IMG/VR virus record: IMGVR_UViG_3300045970_000148
Coordinates: 1 to 55,471 of that record
Reading direction: 5' to 3' (one strand)
DNA: 55,471 nt
Origin: a virus
The notes under the pieces are model-generated. The model was not told the origin of the DNA and did not search any database. It saw only the letters and a list, made by a program, of their open reading frames with translations. Below are positions 7,029-13,780 of the stretch, one piece after another (the first letter of the stretch is position 1; each line of letters begins with the position of its first letter). The position numbers and the translations under genes are program-made.

Positions 7029-7331
7029 TCAGTATGGTAAGTCCAGCTCAATCCGTGCCCGTTCACACTCTTCAATAAGTTGCTTCTGTTTTTCAGCAAT
7101 GTGAGCACGGATAACAGAAAGAGCCAGACGAGGATTTACATCAAACAGCGTGTGACTATGTTCGCCAGAAGGCACCCCGAGCTTAAGAACCTGCTCCCGG
7201 CCATAAGGATCTATTGGATTAGGAGCCGTGCCGGTGTTTATGGCTTCTTCCATCTTTTCAATGAGGCTTTTGCCCTTGGATATTTCGCTGTAACACTTCC
7301 AGATTCTTTCTGCTGTTTCCTGAGTAATCAT
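7029..7331 (-). CDS. Hypothetical protein sharing a C-terminus with the interrupted small gene
   Basis: 100 residues from ATG 7331 (a GTG one codon earlier is possible). Helical and charged; the last 12 residues CERARIELDLPY match those of the 5613-5711 product, and the DNA for the final 23 bases is identical. Contains 'NPRLALSVIRAHI', related to a 'DPR' motif in two other small phage proteins here. No known domain. It ends 8 bases inside the region that matches the omega-RNA guide. Confidence 0.65.
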   Translation of the reverse strand: MITQETAERIWKCYSEISKGKSLIEKMEEAINTGTAPNPIDPYGREQVLKLGVPSGEHSHTLFDVNPRLALSVIRAHIAEKQKQLIEECERARIELDLPY

Positions 7332-7364
7332 CACAATCCTTTCCTGTTTTAGTAGTTCGCTTTG

Positions 7365-7383
7365 GCGGGGAATTGCACCCCGC
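7365..7383. other. Strong intergenic hairpin
   Basis: GCGGGG-N7-CCCCGC perfect six-pair stem between 7415 and 7331. No T-run follows, so it is more likely an RNA-processing or attenuation element than an intrinsic terminator. Confidence 0.5.
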
Positions 7384-7414
7384 TCGTACTATGTCAATCT
7401 CTCCGCCGTACCAT

Positions 7415-7618
7415 TTAGGCGTTGCTTTCGGAGTCGGCCACAGGCAGATGCTTCGAGGTACGATCAAGGGCAGCAAAAGACTTGCAGAAATATATGCGCA
7501 TCTTCTTTTTACCGAGCTTCAACGGTGATTGACCCGCTGCAAAGCAATACACTTTGCCACGCCTATGGCGTTTTCCAGCCTCTCGTTCCCGCCGTCCTTG
7601 ATTAATCCTCTTGGTCAT
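7415..7618 (-). CDS. Small basic hypothetical protein (67 aa)
   Basis: ATG 7618 is preceded by AGGAGAATGAGG. Very basic N-terminal half (Arg/Lys in about one of three positions), two cysteines, no recognised fold. Could bind nucleic acid; this is only a composition-based guess. Confidence 0.5.
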   Translation of the reverse strand: MTKRINQGRREREAGKRHRRGKVYCFAAGQSPLKLGKKKMRIYFCKSFAALDRTSKHLPVADSESNA

Positions 7619-7685
7619 GGTCGTTACCTCATTCTCCTACTAAAAGCCGCATGTCACTGTCCATGCCGCAAAGCGATTAAAACAA

Positions 7686-7955
7686 CTACACGACACCCCA
7701 GTCTTCACCCAGTATGTCTGTCTGTGATGCCAACCACGGAACAAAATTCAAGCCTTCGTCAGCAGTTTTCATCATAATATATGGGAGCATCTTACATTCT
7801 GTGCCCACTGGAAAGGCCGCTGCTAAAGGTCTACCTTCTGTAATCTTTACTTCACTGGCACGGTTATAAAACAGAAACATACCCTTGCCATTCCATCCCG
7901 CTCGCGATACACGTTCTCCTGCTTTTAATGCTTCAAGTGCTTGTCCAAAATTCAT
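7686..7955 (-). CDS. tad2: Tad2-like anti-Thoeris protein (DUF2829)
   Basis: 89 residues, the usual size. The DUF2829 pattern is clear: MNFGQALEALKAGERV at the start, RAGWNGKGMFLF in the middle and WLASQTDILGEDW at the end. Tad2 proteins form small oligomers that trap the cyclic ADP-ribose-type signal made by Thoeris TIR proteins, so the defence effector is not triggered. ATG follows GGGAGG. A recurrent hairpin (7980) lies 25 bp upstream. The call depends on family membership; binding is not visible in sequence. Confidence 0.88.
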   Translation of the reverse strand: MNFGQALEALKAGERVSRAGWNGKGMFLFYNRASEVKITEGRPLAAAFPVGTECKMLPYIMMKTADEGLNFVPWLASQTDILGEDWGVV

Positions 7956-7979
7956 ACTGTCCTCCCGGTTTGATTTATT

Positions 7980-7999
7980 GCCGTCTCTCCGGCTGTCAC
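7980..7999 (-). promoter_or_regulatory. Recurrent leader hairpin, copy B (front of tad2)
   Basis: GUGACA then GCCG / CGGC stem with GAGAGA loop on the minus strand, 25 bp before tad2. The segment 7956-8430 (475 bp) has no convincing gene. It holds this copy, copy C and several GC-rich stems, with tiny frames (a possible 18-codon leader beginning at about 8012 whose stop overlaps the tad2 ATG). Confidence 0.45.
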
Positions 8000-8134
8000 G
8001 CCTATGTTCATCGGTATCCTTATTGGTACGGCGTTCCCCTACATGCTTCGCTCCGAATCAGCGTCCCGCCATTCTCCCTATCTGTCGGGCGTTCCCTGCT
8101 ATGTTACCGGGGGGAAGAGATAAGCTTGTTAAGT

Positions 8135-8157
8135 GCCGGTCTTGTTCCCGGCTGTCA
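8135..8157 (-). promoter_or_regulatory. Recurrent leader hairpin, copy C
   Basis: CUGACA then GCCGG / CCGGC stem with an eight-base GA-rich loop, in the middle of the 475-bp gap between tad2 and the DUF551 gene. Loop length varies between copies while the stem is kept, which favours a structured RNA. Confidence 0.4.
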
Positions 8158-8430
8158 GGTTTAGTCGTCAACTTTCCTTTGTTAGAGTCCATTTAGTGCT
8201 ACGCGGCCTGTTACCAATTCAGGAGAATGGCCTTGTTGACGCTTTATCTCTGCCTTCGCGGGTGGATATCACCGCCCGATGGATACTCGTGTTATTGTAT
8301 TGCTGTGCGGCTTATACCAACAATGTCACGGGATGATTGCATAGGATTTCCTTTTCAACGGGCTACTTCGTACTTTCCATTTTCGCGAGGTGACCGCTGA
8401 CTCTTGTCCTTGGGCTGCACAGCAAATTGT

Positions 8431-8619
8431 TTATTGAGGCGGATCAGGGAACTCCATCCAGTGCGTAACAGAATCGCTGTCCATCGGATAGCCTTGCAGA
8501 TCCATCCATTGTTCACCACTATGGTATCCCGGCCAAACAGGTTCATTGCTATCTGGTACAAACGTCATAACGGTTGTTTCGCTATCAGGCAGTGATTCTG
8601 TTACCGGTATCCACTTCAT
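8431..8619 (-). CDS. DUF551 family protein
   Basis: 62 residues. Matches the small DUF551 family often carried by phages and prophages: start MKWIPVTESLPDSE and end VTHWMEFPDPP. Function of the family is unknown. Its start overlaps the stop of the XRE gene by 4 bp. Confidence 0.8.
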   Translation of the reverse strand: MKWIPVTESLPDSETTVMTFVPDSNEPVWPGYHSGEQWMDLQGYPMDSDSVTHWMEFPDPPQ

Positions 8620-8897
8620 AATTCCATTTCCTCCCGAGTAATTGCGCTTGGTATCCCGAACCCAAAACCTTCAAGCGCCAGTTGCGCGTCAATCCTTGCC
8701 GGTAGACCGGCCATAAACTCTAAATCTTGCTGCTGCCACTCCCGTACTCTATTGATAAATCCGGCTGGCATGGAGCGACGGCCTGTTTCATAACCCTGAT
8801 ATGTTGCTTTCGGCACATTCAGAACACCCGCCATTTCACCTATGCTAAACTTCATTTCCAATCGCAGAGACTTAAGCTCCGCATACGGTTTATTCAT
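8616..8897 (-). CDS. XRE-type helix-turn-helix regulator
   Basis: 93 residues. The HTH spans about residues 14-40 (FSIGEMAGVLNVPKATYQGY), followed by ETGRR, the usual XRE pattern. A 6+6 bp inverted repeat (8914-8933) lies 17 bp upstream and could be its own operator. Coupled to DUF551. Confidence 0.8.
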   Translation of the reverse strand: MNKPYAELKSLRLEMKFSIGEMAGVLNVPKATYQGYETGRRSMPAGFINRVREWQQQDLEFMAGLPARIDAQLALEGFGFGIPSAITREEMEL

Positions 8898-8913
8898 ATT
8901 TTCACCTTAAATC

Positions 8914-8933
8914 GTATGCACTCAGGCGCATAC
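8914..8933. promoter_or_regulatory. Inverted repeat in front of XRE gene
   Basis: GTATGC-N8-GCATAC, overlapping the stop of the preceding gene. Its place just before a repressor-type gene suggests an autoregulatory site. Confidence 0.4.
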
Positions 8934-9119
8934 CCTCTCGTGCCACGGTAGGACACGATCAGGGCAATCGTAGGTTGTCTCGTTAATAATGGCCGTGATC
9001 TCCTGCTTTGCACAATCGACCTGCTTCCGGCACTTGCCGTAAGCATCACAGCGGTCGCATTGCGTGAACGCCTTTGTCTTTCGCTTGCGTTTCCGCAGTA
9101 CTACTGTTTTACGTCCCAT
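8922..9119 (-). CDS. Small Cys-rich basic protein (65 aa)
   Basis: Very basic N-terminus (RKRKRKTKAF) then CDRCDAYGKCRKQVDC, a four-cysteine cluster, and a further cysteine before the end. Likely a metal-binding, perhaps nucleic-acid-binding protein. Start ATG 9119; GTG 9128 would overlap the upstream stop. No clear ribosome site, so expression may rely on coupling. Confidence 0.6.
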   Translation of the reverse strand: MGRKTVVLRKRKRKTKAFTQCDRCDAYGKCRKQVDCAKQEITAIINETTYDCPDRVLPWHERVCA

Positions 9120-9120
9120 G

Positions 9121-9522
9121 CTAATCACTTACGGCCTCACATCGTTTGCTCTGCTCTAATAGAAAATGCTTCTGTAACGTCTTTTCCTGCACTCTGAACC
9201 CTGATTGAGTAAGCAGCTGTGCCACGGTGTACCAGGACACACCGGCCTCTCTCTGTTTCACAATGCTTTCGTAAAACTTCACCACAATGAAATGAGTCGC
9301 TGTTTTCTCAACAGGGTCCCATTCGCGCTTCGGCTCTTCTGATTTTGTCGGTACCGCCATCATCACCGGCACAACATCAGCATCACGCCAGTAACCGCAA
9401 CGCCAGCAAGTGAACCCTGAAATCATATTCGTTGCAGATCCACCGCTCTGCCGGAGTAGACCCGATGAACCTGAAAATGTACGTTCTTCACGAAGGCGGG
9501 TACCGCACTTGGGACAACTCAT
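9121..9522 (-). CDS. Zinc-ribbon protein with possible DNA-binding C-terminus
   Basis: 133 residues. A zinc ribbon is formed by CPKC (residues 3-6) and CWRC (about 39-42). The C-terminal half has 'SWYTVAQLLTQSGFRVQEKTLQKHF', which reads like a helix-turn-helix as in transposase-like or MobC-like proteins. Overlaps the upstream 38-residue gene as ATGA. Function not recognised. Confidence 0.65.
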   Translation of the reverse strand: MSCPKCGTRLREERTFSGSSGLLRQSGGSATNMISGFTCWRCGYWRDADVVPVMMAVPTKSEEPKREWDPVEKTATHFIVVKFYESIVKQREAGVSWYTVAQLLTQSGFRVQEKTLQKHFLLEQSKRCEAVSD

Positions 9523-9635
9523 ATGCTCTCCCGTTCACGACACAAACCGTCTGCATCCACGGTAACAAGCCCTTGAGTGCACCGCTGTTCCAGGTAATAT
9601 TTACACTGCTCATTTAAACAACGGATGTACTGCAT
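9519..9635 (-). CDS. 38-residue Cys-containing small protein
   Basis: ATG 9635 follows GGAGG; stop overlaps the next ATG. Cysteines at residues 6, 11, 19 and 32 in a C-x4-C-x7-C pattern suggest a metal site. It sits between the second DGR target gene and the zinc-ribbon gene. Confidence 0.6.
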   Translation of the reverse strand: MQYIRCLNEQCKYYLEQRCTQGLVTVDADGLCRERESI

Positions 9636-9688
9636 CACCGGCTACCTCCATGAAAGTTGTCTACGACAAAGCGGGTGCTATCGCACCG

Positions 9689-11071
9689 CTACGCGAGGTA
9701 ACAGGCGGAACGGAAACCCACATAGGCGCCCGCGCCCGCCCGAGAGCCACCCAGGGACACGCCCCACACACCAGCACCCGTAGAGTAGCCCCAGCTGCAC
9801 GACGAGATCGGCACCATGTCCTTCTCAGGATAGTTCCAGTACCCACCATTCATCAGCGGATTGCTCTGCTTGCCGGGGAGCGCGATACCGGCACCGGTCA
9901 ACTGCCAGCCGGTTCCTTCCGGATCGCCGGACAAAGTGCTCAGGTCACTACCGAATCGCTGATAACCGCGAGCAATCGGAAACTCATCAGAATCCGGCAA
10001 TGGCTCGTAATTCTTCTTGCGTCCCTTTGGCCCCCAATGGTCAGTAGGTGAAGTAATGCCGCTGGTCATATCCTTCATGCGAGCAGCGGTATTCATCGCT
10101 AGCAGTTGCTTGCCGTCAGATGTGACACCGGGGTTAATCTCATACATCAGGCCGTTCAGATCAGCCACGCCAGACGCTTGACCGTTGTGGGTAGTACGGT
10201 TGAAATGGTTGGCACTGCCGGTCAAACCGCATTGACCATAGCCGTCACCCTCATAGCGAATCTCTGAATCAAAATAATCGCCACGGCTTCCATTGTTACA
10301 GCCCTTGGGAAAGTTGTTCTTGTCACCAAGCCAACCGCAATGAGTCGTGTCGGTAGATGCACCGGCATGAGCGAGAGAAAGCAGGGCGAGGGCGGCATGA
10401 ATAAAGCGGGAGTTTACAAAGAAATCGGCACCGCGAGTCTTGGCGGCCTGAATGGTTCCATAAAACGCATTATCGGGCCTGCCGTTCAGGTCGTTGATAG
10501 GATTGTGTGAGCTGTATGTAGACAGCGGCTTGCCGAACATCAGCGAAGAAGCGATGCCGCCGTTGTTGGAGCACATGAACTTGTCAACAAACACTCCCGG
10601 CTGAATCACCCCACCGTCATAGAATGCACGGTGCAGGGCATAACCGCTGTGTTTAGCGTGCGCCATATCCTTGAAGTGATCGAATGGTTTGATTGAAACG
10701 GCATGAAGAGGAAGAAGGTTCTTGTCAGTACCGATCTTGTAGAAGAATGCCGGAATCCAGACCATAATCGAACCATCGGTAAAGATGTAGTTACCGTAGG
10801 TATCGCTTGCCGTCATGCCAGCAGGCAACGGCCCAGGACAAACACCGACACCAAACCCATCTTGACCAGGTACACCGATATCGTTCACGGCCCCCTGCTT
10901 CCGTACAGCAAGTATTGCCTCAACCGTTACCGCCTGAGCATCCAGTGTGTTAATGCTGTAGCCTCTGGCAAATTCAGGGTGACAGGTACAGACGAACTGC
11001 ATCACCGCACTGTCAACGTCACTTGCCGTCAATTCAATCTTTGCTCCTTTTTTTGTTCGTTTGATCTTCAT
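9689..11071 (-). CDS. Second DGR target protein (C-type-lectin fold, variable C-terminus)
   Basis: 460 residues. From about residue 90 it is collinear with the main DGR target: YGNYIFTDGSIMVWIP, GYALHRAF, VDKFMCS, NGQASGVADLNGLMYEINPG, and the ending KDMVPISS...YVGFRSACYLA. This ending is coded by variable repeat VR2 and corresponds to the ligand-binding face of the C-type-lectin (formylglycine-enzyme-like) fold. The first about 60 residues are unrelated to those of the main target, so it may attach elsewhere on the virion or act as a secreted binder. The gene is about 9 kb from the reverse transcriptase start and in the operon that also carries a lytic transglycosylase. Confidence 0.88.
   Translation of the reverse strand: MKIKRTKKGAKIELTASDVDSAVMQFVCTCHPEFARGYSINTLDAQAVTVEAILAVRKQGAVNDIGVPGQDGFGVGVCPGPLPAGMTASDTYGNYIFTDGSIMVWIPAFFYKIGTDKNLLPLHAVSIKPFDHFKDMAHAKHSGYALHRAFYDGGVIQPGVFVDKFMCSNNGGIASSLMFGKPLSTYSSHNPINDLNGRPDNAFYGTIQAAKTRGADFFVNSRFIHAALALLSLAHAGASTDTTHCGWLGDKNNFPKGCNNGSRGDYFDSEIRYEGDGYGQCGLTGSANHFNRTTHNGQASGVADLNGLMYEINPGVTSDGKQLLAMNTAARMKDMTSGITSPTDHWGPKGRKKNYEPLPDSDEFPIARGYQRFGSDLSTLSGDPEGTGWQLTGAGIALPGKQSNPLMNGGYWNYPEKDMVPISSCSWGYSTGAGVWGVSLGGSRAGAGAYVGFRSACYLA
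9706..9817 (-). repeat. DGR variable repeat VR2 (remote)
   Basis: 112 bp aligned without gaps to the template repeat at 20931-21042. Twenty mismatches, of which 18 are at template-strand adenines; the two others are also present in VR1. The 3' block TGTGGGTTTCCGTTCCG is unchanged, as expected for the homing initiation site. Confidence 0.95.
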
Positions 11072-11262
11072 GCCGCCTCCCGGTTTTTAAATTGACCATC
11101 TATGCACTCACGACACGCACGCCCTTGATTCGCATGGTCACAATGGCACGGTGTCGGTAATTCATCCCCGCTTCTGGCTGCAACACAGAGAGCCACGACA
11201 AACACTCCGGCCATACTGCCAATGAAAATACCGACCCAGAATGCAACCCATACCGGACTCAT
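11068..11262 (-). CDS. Small membrane protein with Cys cluster
   Basis: 64 residues. One membrane helix (about residues 4-28), then a loop with CHCDHANQGRACREC. Overlaps both neighbours by 4 bp, between the lytic transglycosylase and the second DGR target. Could be an accessory of cell-wall entry or lysis; function not known. Confidence 0.65.
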   Translation of the reverse strand: MSPVWVAFWVGIFIGSMAGVFVVALCVAARSGDELPTPCHCDHANQGRACRECIDGQFKNREAA

Positions 11263-11798
11263 CGCTGAGTCTCCATCGCCTGTACTTTGGCAAGCACAAC
11301 CCGCTGATACTGCTTTACCTTCGGATTGCTCGGGCTCCCGTTCCAGCGAGCCACGGCACCGCGATAACCATGCTCCTTGACCATCTGCAAAAATAAACGG
11401 TTCGCCTGGTCAACCTGTCCTTCGATAGAATCCGGTACCGTGCCATGATGTGAGCCCCACACTTGAAATATGCCCTTAGCCTTGCCGCCATCACCAACCG
11501 CGTACTGCCCCCCCCCACTTTCCGTATGGGCGATACTCGCCATTGTCAGAGGGTATTCAGTGCGCTCCGCAATCGCCTTGGCCACCGGTTCCGGCAACAT
11601 CGTCTCGATCCGCTCTTGCGTGTTGCTCTTGGCAACCGGCATAACAGCCTCAACCACAACCGGCTCCTGCTCCAAATAGCCGACAAACCCGTATATCAAC
11701 ACCGCCATAACCGTGAACAATATCGCCTGAGCTGCTTTTTTCTGGTTCTGGATCATCCTGTTCCTCCGCCAGTTACATAGATTTTTATAGTCCGTCAT
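11259..11798 (-). CDS. Membrane-anchored lytic transglycosylase (SLT-like)
   Basis: 179 residues from ATG 11798, which follows GGGAGG. One N-terminal membrane helix (about 25-45) then a lysozyme-like domain: IAHTESGGGQYAVGDGG with the catalytic Glu of the ES motif, KGIFQVWG and AVARWNGSP. Such enzymes cleave the glycan strand of murein to a 1,6-anhydro end. Its place outside the lysis block, beside a tail-tip protein, could mean a role in entry or superinfection control. Confidence 0.85.
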   Translation of the reverse strand: MTDYKNLCNWRRNRMIQNQKKAAQAILFTVMAVLIYGFVGYLEQEPVVVEAVMPVAKSNTQERIETMLPEPVAKAIAERTEYPLTMASIAHTESGGGQYAVGDGGKAKGIFQVWGSHHGTVPDSIEGQVDQANRLFLQMVKEHGYRGAVARWNGSPSNPKVKQYQRVVLAKVQAMETQR

Positions 11799-11937
11799 GA
11801 TATTCCCTCCCGTCGATAACGACTGATTCAAGCACCATTTTCAAACCTTCAATCTCTTCCACTTCCATCGCCTCACCAGCCAGAACCAAACCATGCAGTG
11901 ACTTGATTACAAACAACATGCGAGGATCTATTCTCAT
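11785..11937 (-). CDS. 50-residue hypothetical protein
   Basis: ATG overlaps the upstream stop (ATGA) and its 3' end overlaps the transglycosylase start by 14 bp. Begins MRIDPRMLFVIKSL and is acidic afterwards. The DPR motif recalls that in the 32-residue product at 5613-5711. Function unknown. Confidence 0.55.
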   Translation of the reverse strand: MRIDPRMLFVIKSLHGLVLAGEAMEVEEIEGLKMVLESVVIDGREYHDGL

Positions 11938-12119
11938 GCCTGTGCCGCCTGCCTGAGTTGTCGCCGCTGTTGACTCTTTTCCCGAGCGTCAAGAGCTGCA
12001 CGCTTTGCCCGAGTAAAATCATTTTCAGTCAGAGCAACAGGAGGCAACGGATTCATCAGCTTACGCAACATCCCCTCAATAGAGTCCAGTCGGTCTAAAA
12101 TCATCTGTTCAGCAGTCAT
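11934..12119 (-). CDS. 61-residue hypothetical protein
   Basis: Starts at ATG 12119 overlapping the previous stop. Helical: an N-terminal MTAEQMILDRLDSIEGMLRK coil and a basic, Gln-rich tail. No known family. Part of a chain of ATGA-coupled small genes. Confidence 0.55.
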   Translation of the reverse strand: MTAEQMILDRLDSIEGMLRKLMNPLPPVALTENDFTRAKRAALDAREKSQQRRQLRQAAQA

Positions 12120-12364
12120 GGCCTTGCCCCTCCGAAACACCGCTGTAATTTCCGATATGCCTTAGCGGAACGAATGTGCTTACATTCGGCAACCGGTGAT
12201 AAAGACACTGCAACCTTGTATTCAAAATGAGGGCAGCCACACCAACCGCTTGCCAGTTCATCCAAATCAACCAGATATAGCAAGCCCCGACCGGTTGACT
12301 TGACGTGATATCGTCCGGCCTCTCCTGCCACTGGATAAACTCCCAGATCGATGGCGGCATTCAT
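12116..12364 (-). CDS. Small protein with SWIM-type zinc finger
   Basis: 82 residues. The motif CGC-x18-CKH (C42, C44, C63, H65 approximately) matches the SWIM pattern CxCxnCxH, preceded by a YHVKSTGRG beta segment typical of these domains. SWIM fingers bind DNA or protein. ATGA coupling on both sides places it in the early operon. Confidence 0.7.
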   Translation of the reverse strand: MNAAIDLGVYPVAGEAGRYHVKSTGRGLLYLVDLDELASGWCGCPHFEYKVAVSLSPVAECKHIRSAKAYRKLQRCFGGARP

Positions 12365-12594
12365 GGCTTGAGATTCCGCCGTGATAATGTTGTCGCCTGA
12401 GACATTTCCTGAAATGCTGCTTTTGTATTGTTGCTGGCTGGATCTTTACGGAAGGAGTCAATGTAGATTTCGACACACTTGAATAGGTGTTCATGGACTT
12501 TCTGGTCAGTAGCTTTTTTGCCGAATACTCGGCTATTACTGGCTTTCACCCGTCTGTTTGCATCAGCAATCATTGATTGAATCATTGCGCTCAC
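12361..12594 (-). CDS. Hypothetical protein (77 aa)
   Basis: Soluble, helical, basic; no motif recognised. Overlaps the CII-like gene upstream and the SWIM gene downstream by 4 bp each, so it belongs to the same coupled early operon. Confidence 0.6.
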   Translation of the reverse strand: MSAMIQSMIADANRRVKASNSRVFGKKATDQKVHEHLFKCVEIYIDSFRKDPASNNTKAAFQEMSQATTLSRRNLKP

Positions 12595-13085
12595 AGTTCA
12601 CCTCCTGTTTCAAAGTCGATCCAAAGAGCCGCAGTTACGAGCCATGCCGGGATAAAGCCTTTCTCTGGAGACAAGGCAAAATGCGCACGGCACTCGTGAC
12701 ATGGTTTCACCTGACGTGACGCCTTAATTTCTTCGATTGCTTCTCGCAGCATCAGCTTCAATTCCTCAATCTCGGAGCCAATCATTTCAACATCCCCAGG
12801 GCGGTGATGCCGGTCAGGTTCAGGAAGCAAATCCTTCATGTGTAAATAAAGCCAGCGCAGGTAAATCGCGTTACCACAGCTGACCATGAACGGAACAATG
12901 CGATCGTGACGGAGTGTCACATCATAATTAGAGTTGAGAGCGCGGGAGAGGTGGCTTTCTGTAATGCCAAGATCAATTGCTACGGCCTTCTGATTGTTTG
13001 CGGAGCGTTCCAGTGACATCCTGAGAGCTGCTTTCGCTGATGTGCATTCAAGGATTTCTTTGTCTGGTATTTCGATGCTCAACAT
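12591..13085 (-). CDS. CII-like phage regulator (first gene of early operon)
   Basis: 164 residues. Residues about 18-55 form a helix-turn-helix (NNQKAVAIDLGITESHLSRAL) like that of phage CII/Cox-type regulators; a long acidic helix (about 100-125) may oligomerise; a CHEC motif lies near 130. It is the first gene after palindrome copy 5 (30 bp away) and lies opposite the CI-like repressor, so it probably helps the lysis/lysogeny choice. Confidence 0.7.
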   Translation of the reverse strand: MLSIEIPDKEILECTSAKAALRMSLERSANNQKAVAIDLGITESHLSRALNSNYDVTLRHDRIVPFMVSCGNAIYLRWLYLHMKDLLPEPDRHHRPGDVEMIGSEIEELKLMLREAIEEIKASRQVKPCHECRAHFALSPEKGFIPAWLVTAALWIDFETGGEL

Positions 13086-13114
13086 GCGTTTCTCCTGAAA
13101 GTTAATTTCATATC

Positions 13115-13136
13115 ATCAGCCGCAGTTTTGACGGAT
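13115..13136. promoter_or_regulatory. 22-bp palindrome, copy 5 (front of early operon)
   Basis: The most diverged of five copies (ATCAGCC left arm) but of the same length and followed by AGT. Ends 30 bp before the CII-like gene. Confidence 0.6.
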
Positions 13137-13144
13137 AGTGCAGA

Positions 13145-13381
13145 TCAGGCGGTACATTCGAGCTTGTCAAGCTCAGGCAACAACAGCGAAGTACAAAACT
13201 TTGAGTAGCTTAAGTTACGAGCTAGTGCCAATCGCTTGACCTGTTTGGCTCGCTCCGGGGGGAGGTTGACAATAATGCGGCCACGGCGAAGGGCTTCATC
13301 TTCTCCAAGTGGCGGGCGGCCACGCTTAGCACCACTTGGAGGCCGACCACCTATAACGACTTCTGCATATTCTGTTTTCAT
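13145..13381 (-). CDS. Ribbon-helix-helix DNA-binding protein with AT-hook-like arm
   Basis: 78 residues. An N-terminal arm contains GGRPPSGAKRGRPP, an AT-hook-like run, then RIIVNLPPERAKQVKRLA, a beta strand and helix typical of Arc/CopG proteins. Divergent to the lysogeny block; a probable repressor of one of the two facing promoters. Confidence 0.75.
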   Translation of the reverse strand: MKTEYAEVVIGGRPPSGAKRGRPPLGEDEALRRGRIIVNLPPERAKQVKRLALARNLSYSKFCTSLLLPELDKLECTA

Positions 13382-13407
13382 TGCTTTGCCTCTAATACTG
13401 TTGTATT

Positions 13408-13437
13408 TTGTGATTCACTAAATAGTTAAGGTATAAT
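13408..13437 (+). promoter_or_regulatory. Plus-strand promoter of lysogeny block
   Basis: TTGTGA, 18-bp spacer, TATAAT. A GTGA-T-TCAC dyad overlaps the -35 box and may be an operator. About 98 bp ahead of the first plus-strand gene. Confidence 0.55.
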
Positions 13438-13534
13438 TCTTTTAGTGGGCGTACTTTGTTGTGAAGTGACGCAGTTTATTGAGCTTCAACCTGATTAAGT
13501 ATTTTTTGCAGTGATACCAGAAGGGAGTTGGTCT

Positions 13535-13735
13535 ATGGCCGAGCAAATAATCATTCTCAGCGCTCAGCTTGCGAATGCGACTGAGCGCATTTCGCAGCTT
13601 GAAGCGCAGGTAGCGACTCTTGAACAGCAACTTATAGAAGCGGAAGCGGTCATAAAGGAACTCAGAGACAGGATTCAGGATTCTGTTGCGAAAGAAGTTC
13701 ATATCGACAAGCCTCGTTCTCCCATGTGTGGGTAG
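13535..13735 (+). CDS. Small leucine-zipper-like coiled-coil protein
   Basis: 66 residues from ATG 13535 (GAAGGGAG site). Heptads of Ile/Leu run through residues 5-55 (IIILSAQLANATERISQLEA...). Likely a dimerising partner, perhaps an antirepressor, given its place in front of the CI-like gene. A minus-strand frame also covers this stretch but has no ribosome site. Confidence 0.55.
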   Translation: MAEQIIILSAQLANATERISQLEAQVATLEQQLIEAEAVIKELRDRIQDSVAKEVHIDKPRSPMCG

Positions 13736-13780
13736 TTCTTTTGTGTGTCACGCAATTATTTATAATTCGGAATCACGAAC

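Noticed and set aside
6885-8200. Cobalamin riboswitch reading of the recurrent hairpin
   Set aside because: The GCCGG...ACCGGC part resembles a B12 box, but the remaining conserved core of that riboswitch was not found upstream.
8355-8561. 68-residue minus frame over DUF551
   Set aside because: Shadow of the DUF551 gene, which has a family match and coupling.
13442-13702. 86-residue minus frame opposite the coiled-coil gene
   Set aside because: Very Arg/Phe/Leu-rich composition typical of an antisense frame; the plus frame has a good ribosome site and heptads.
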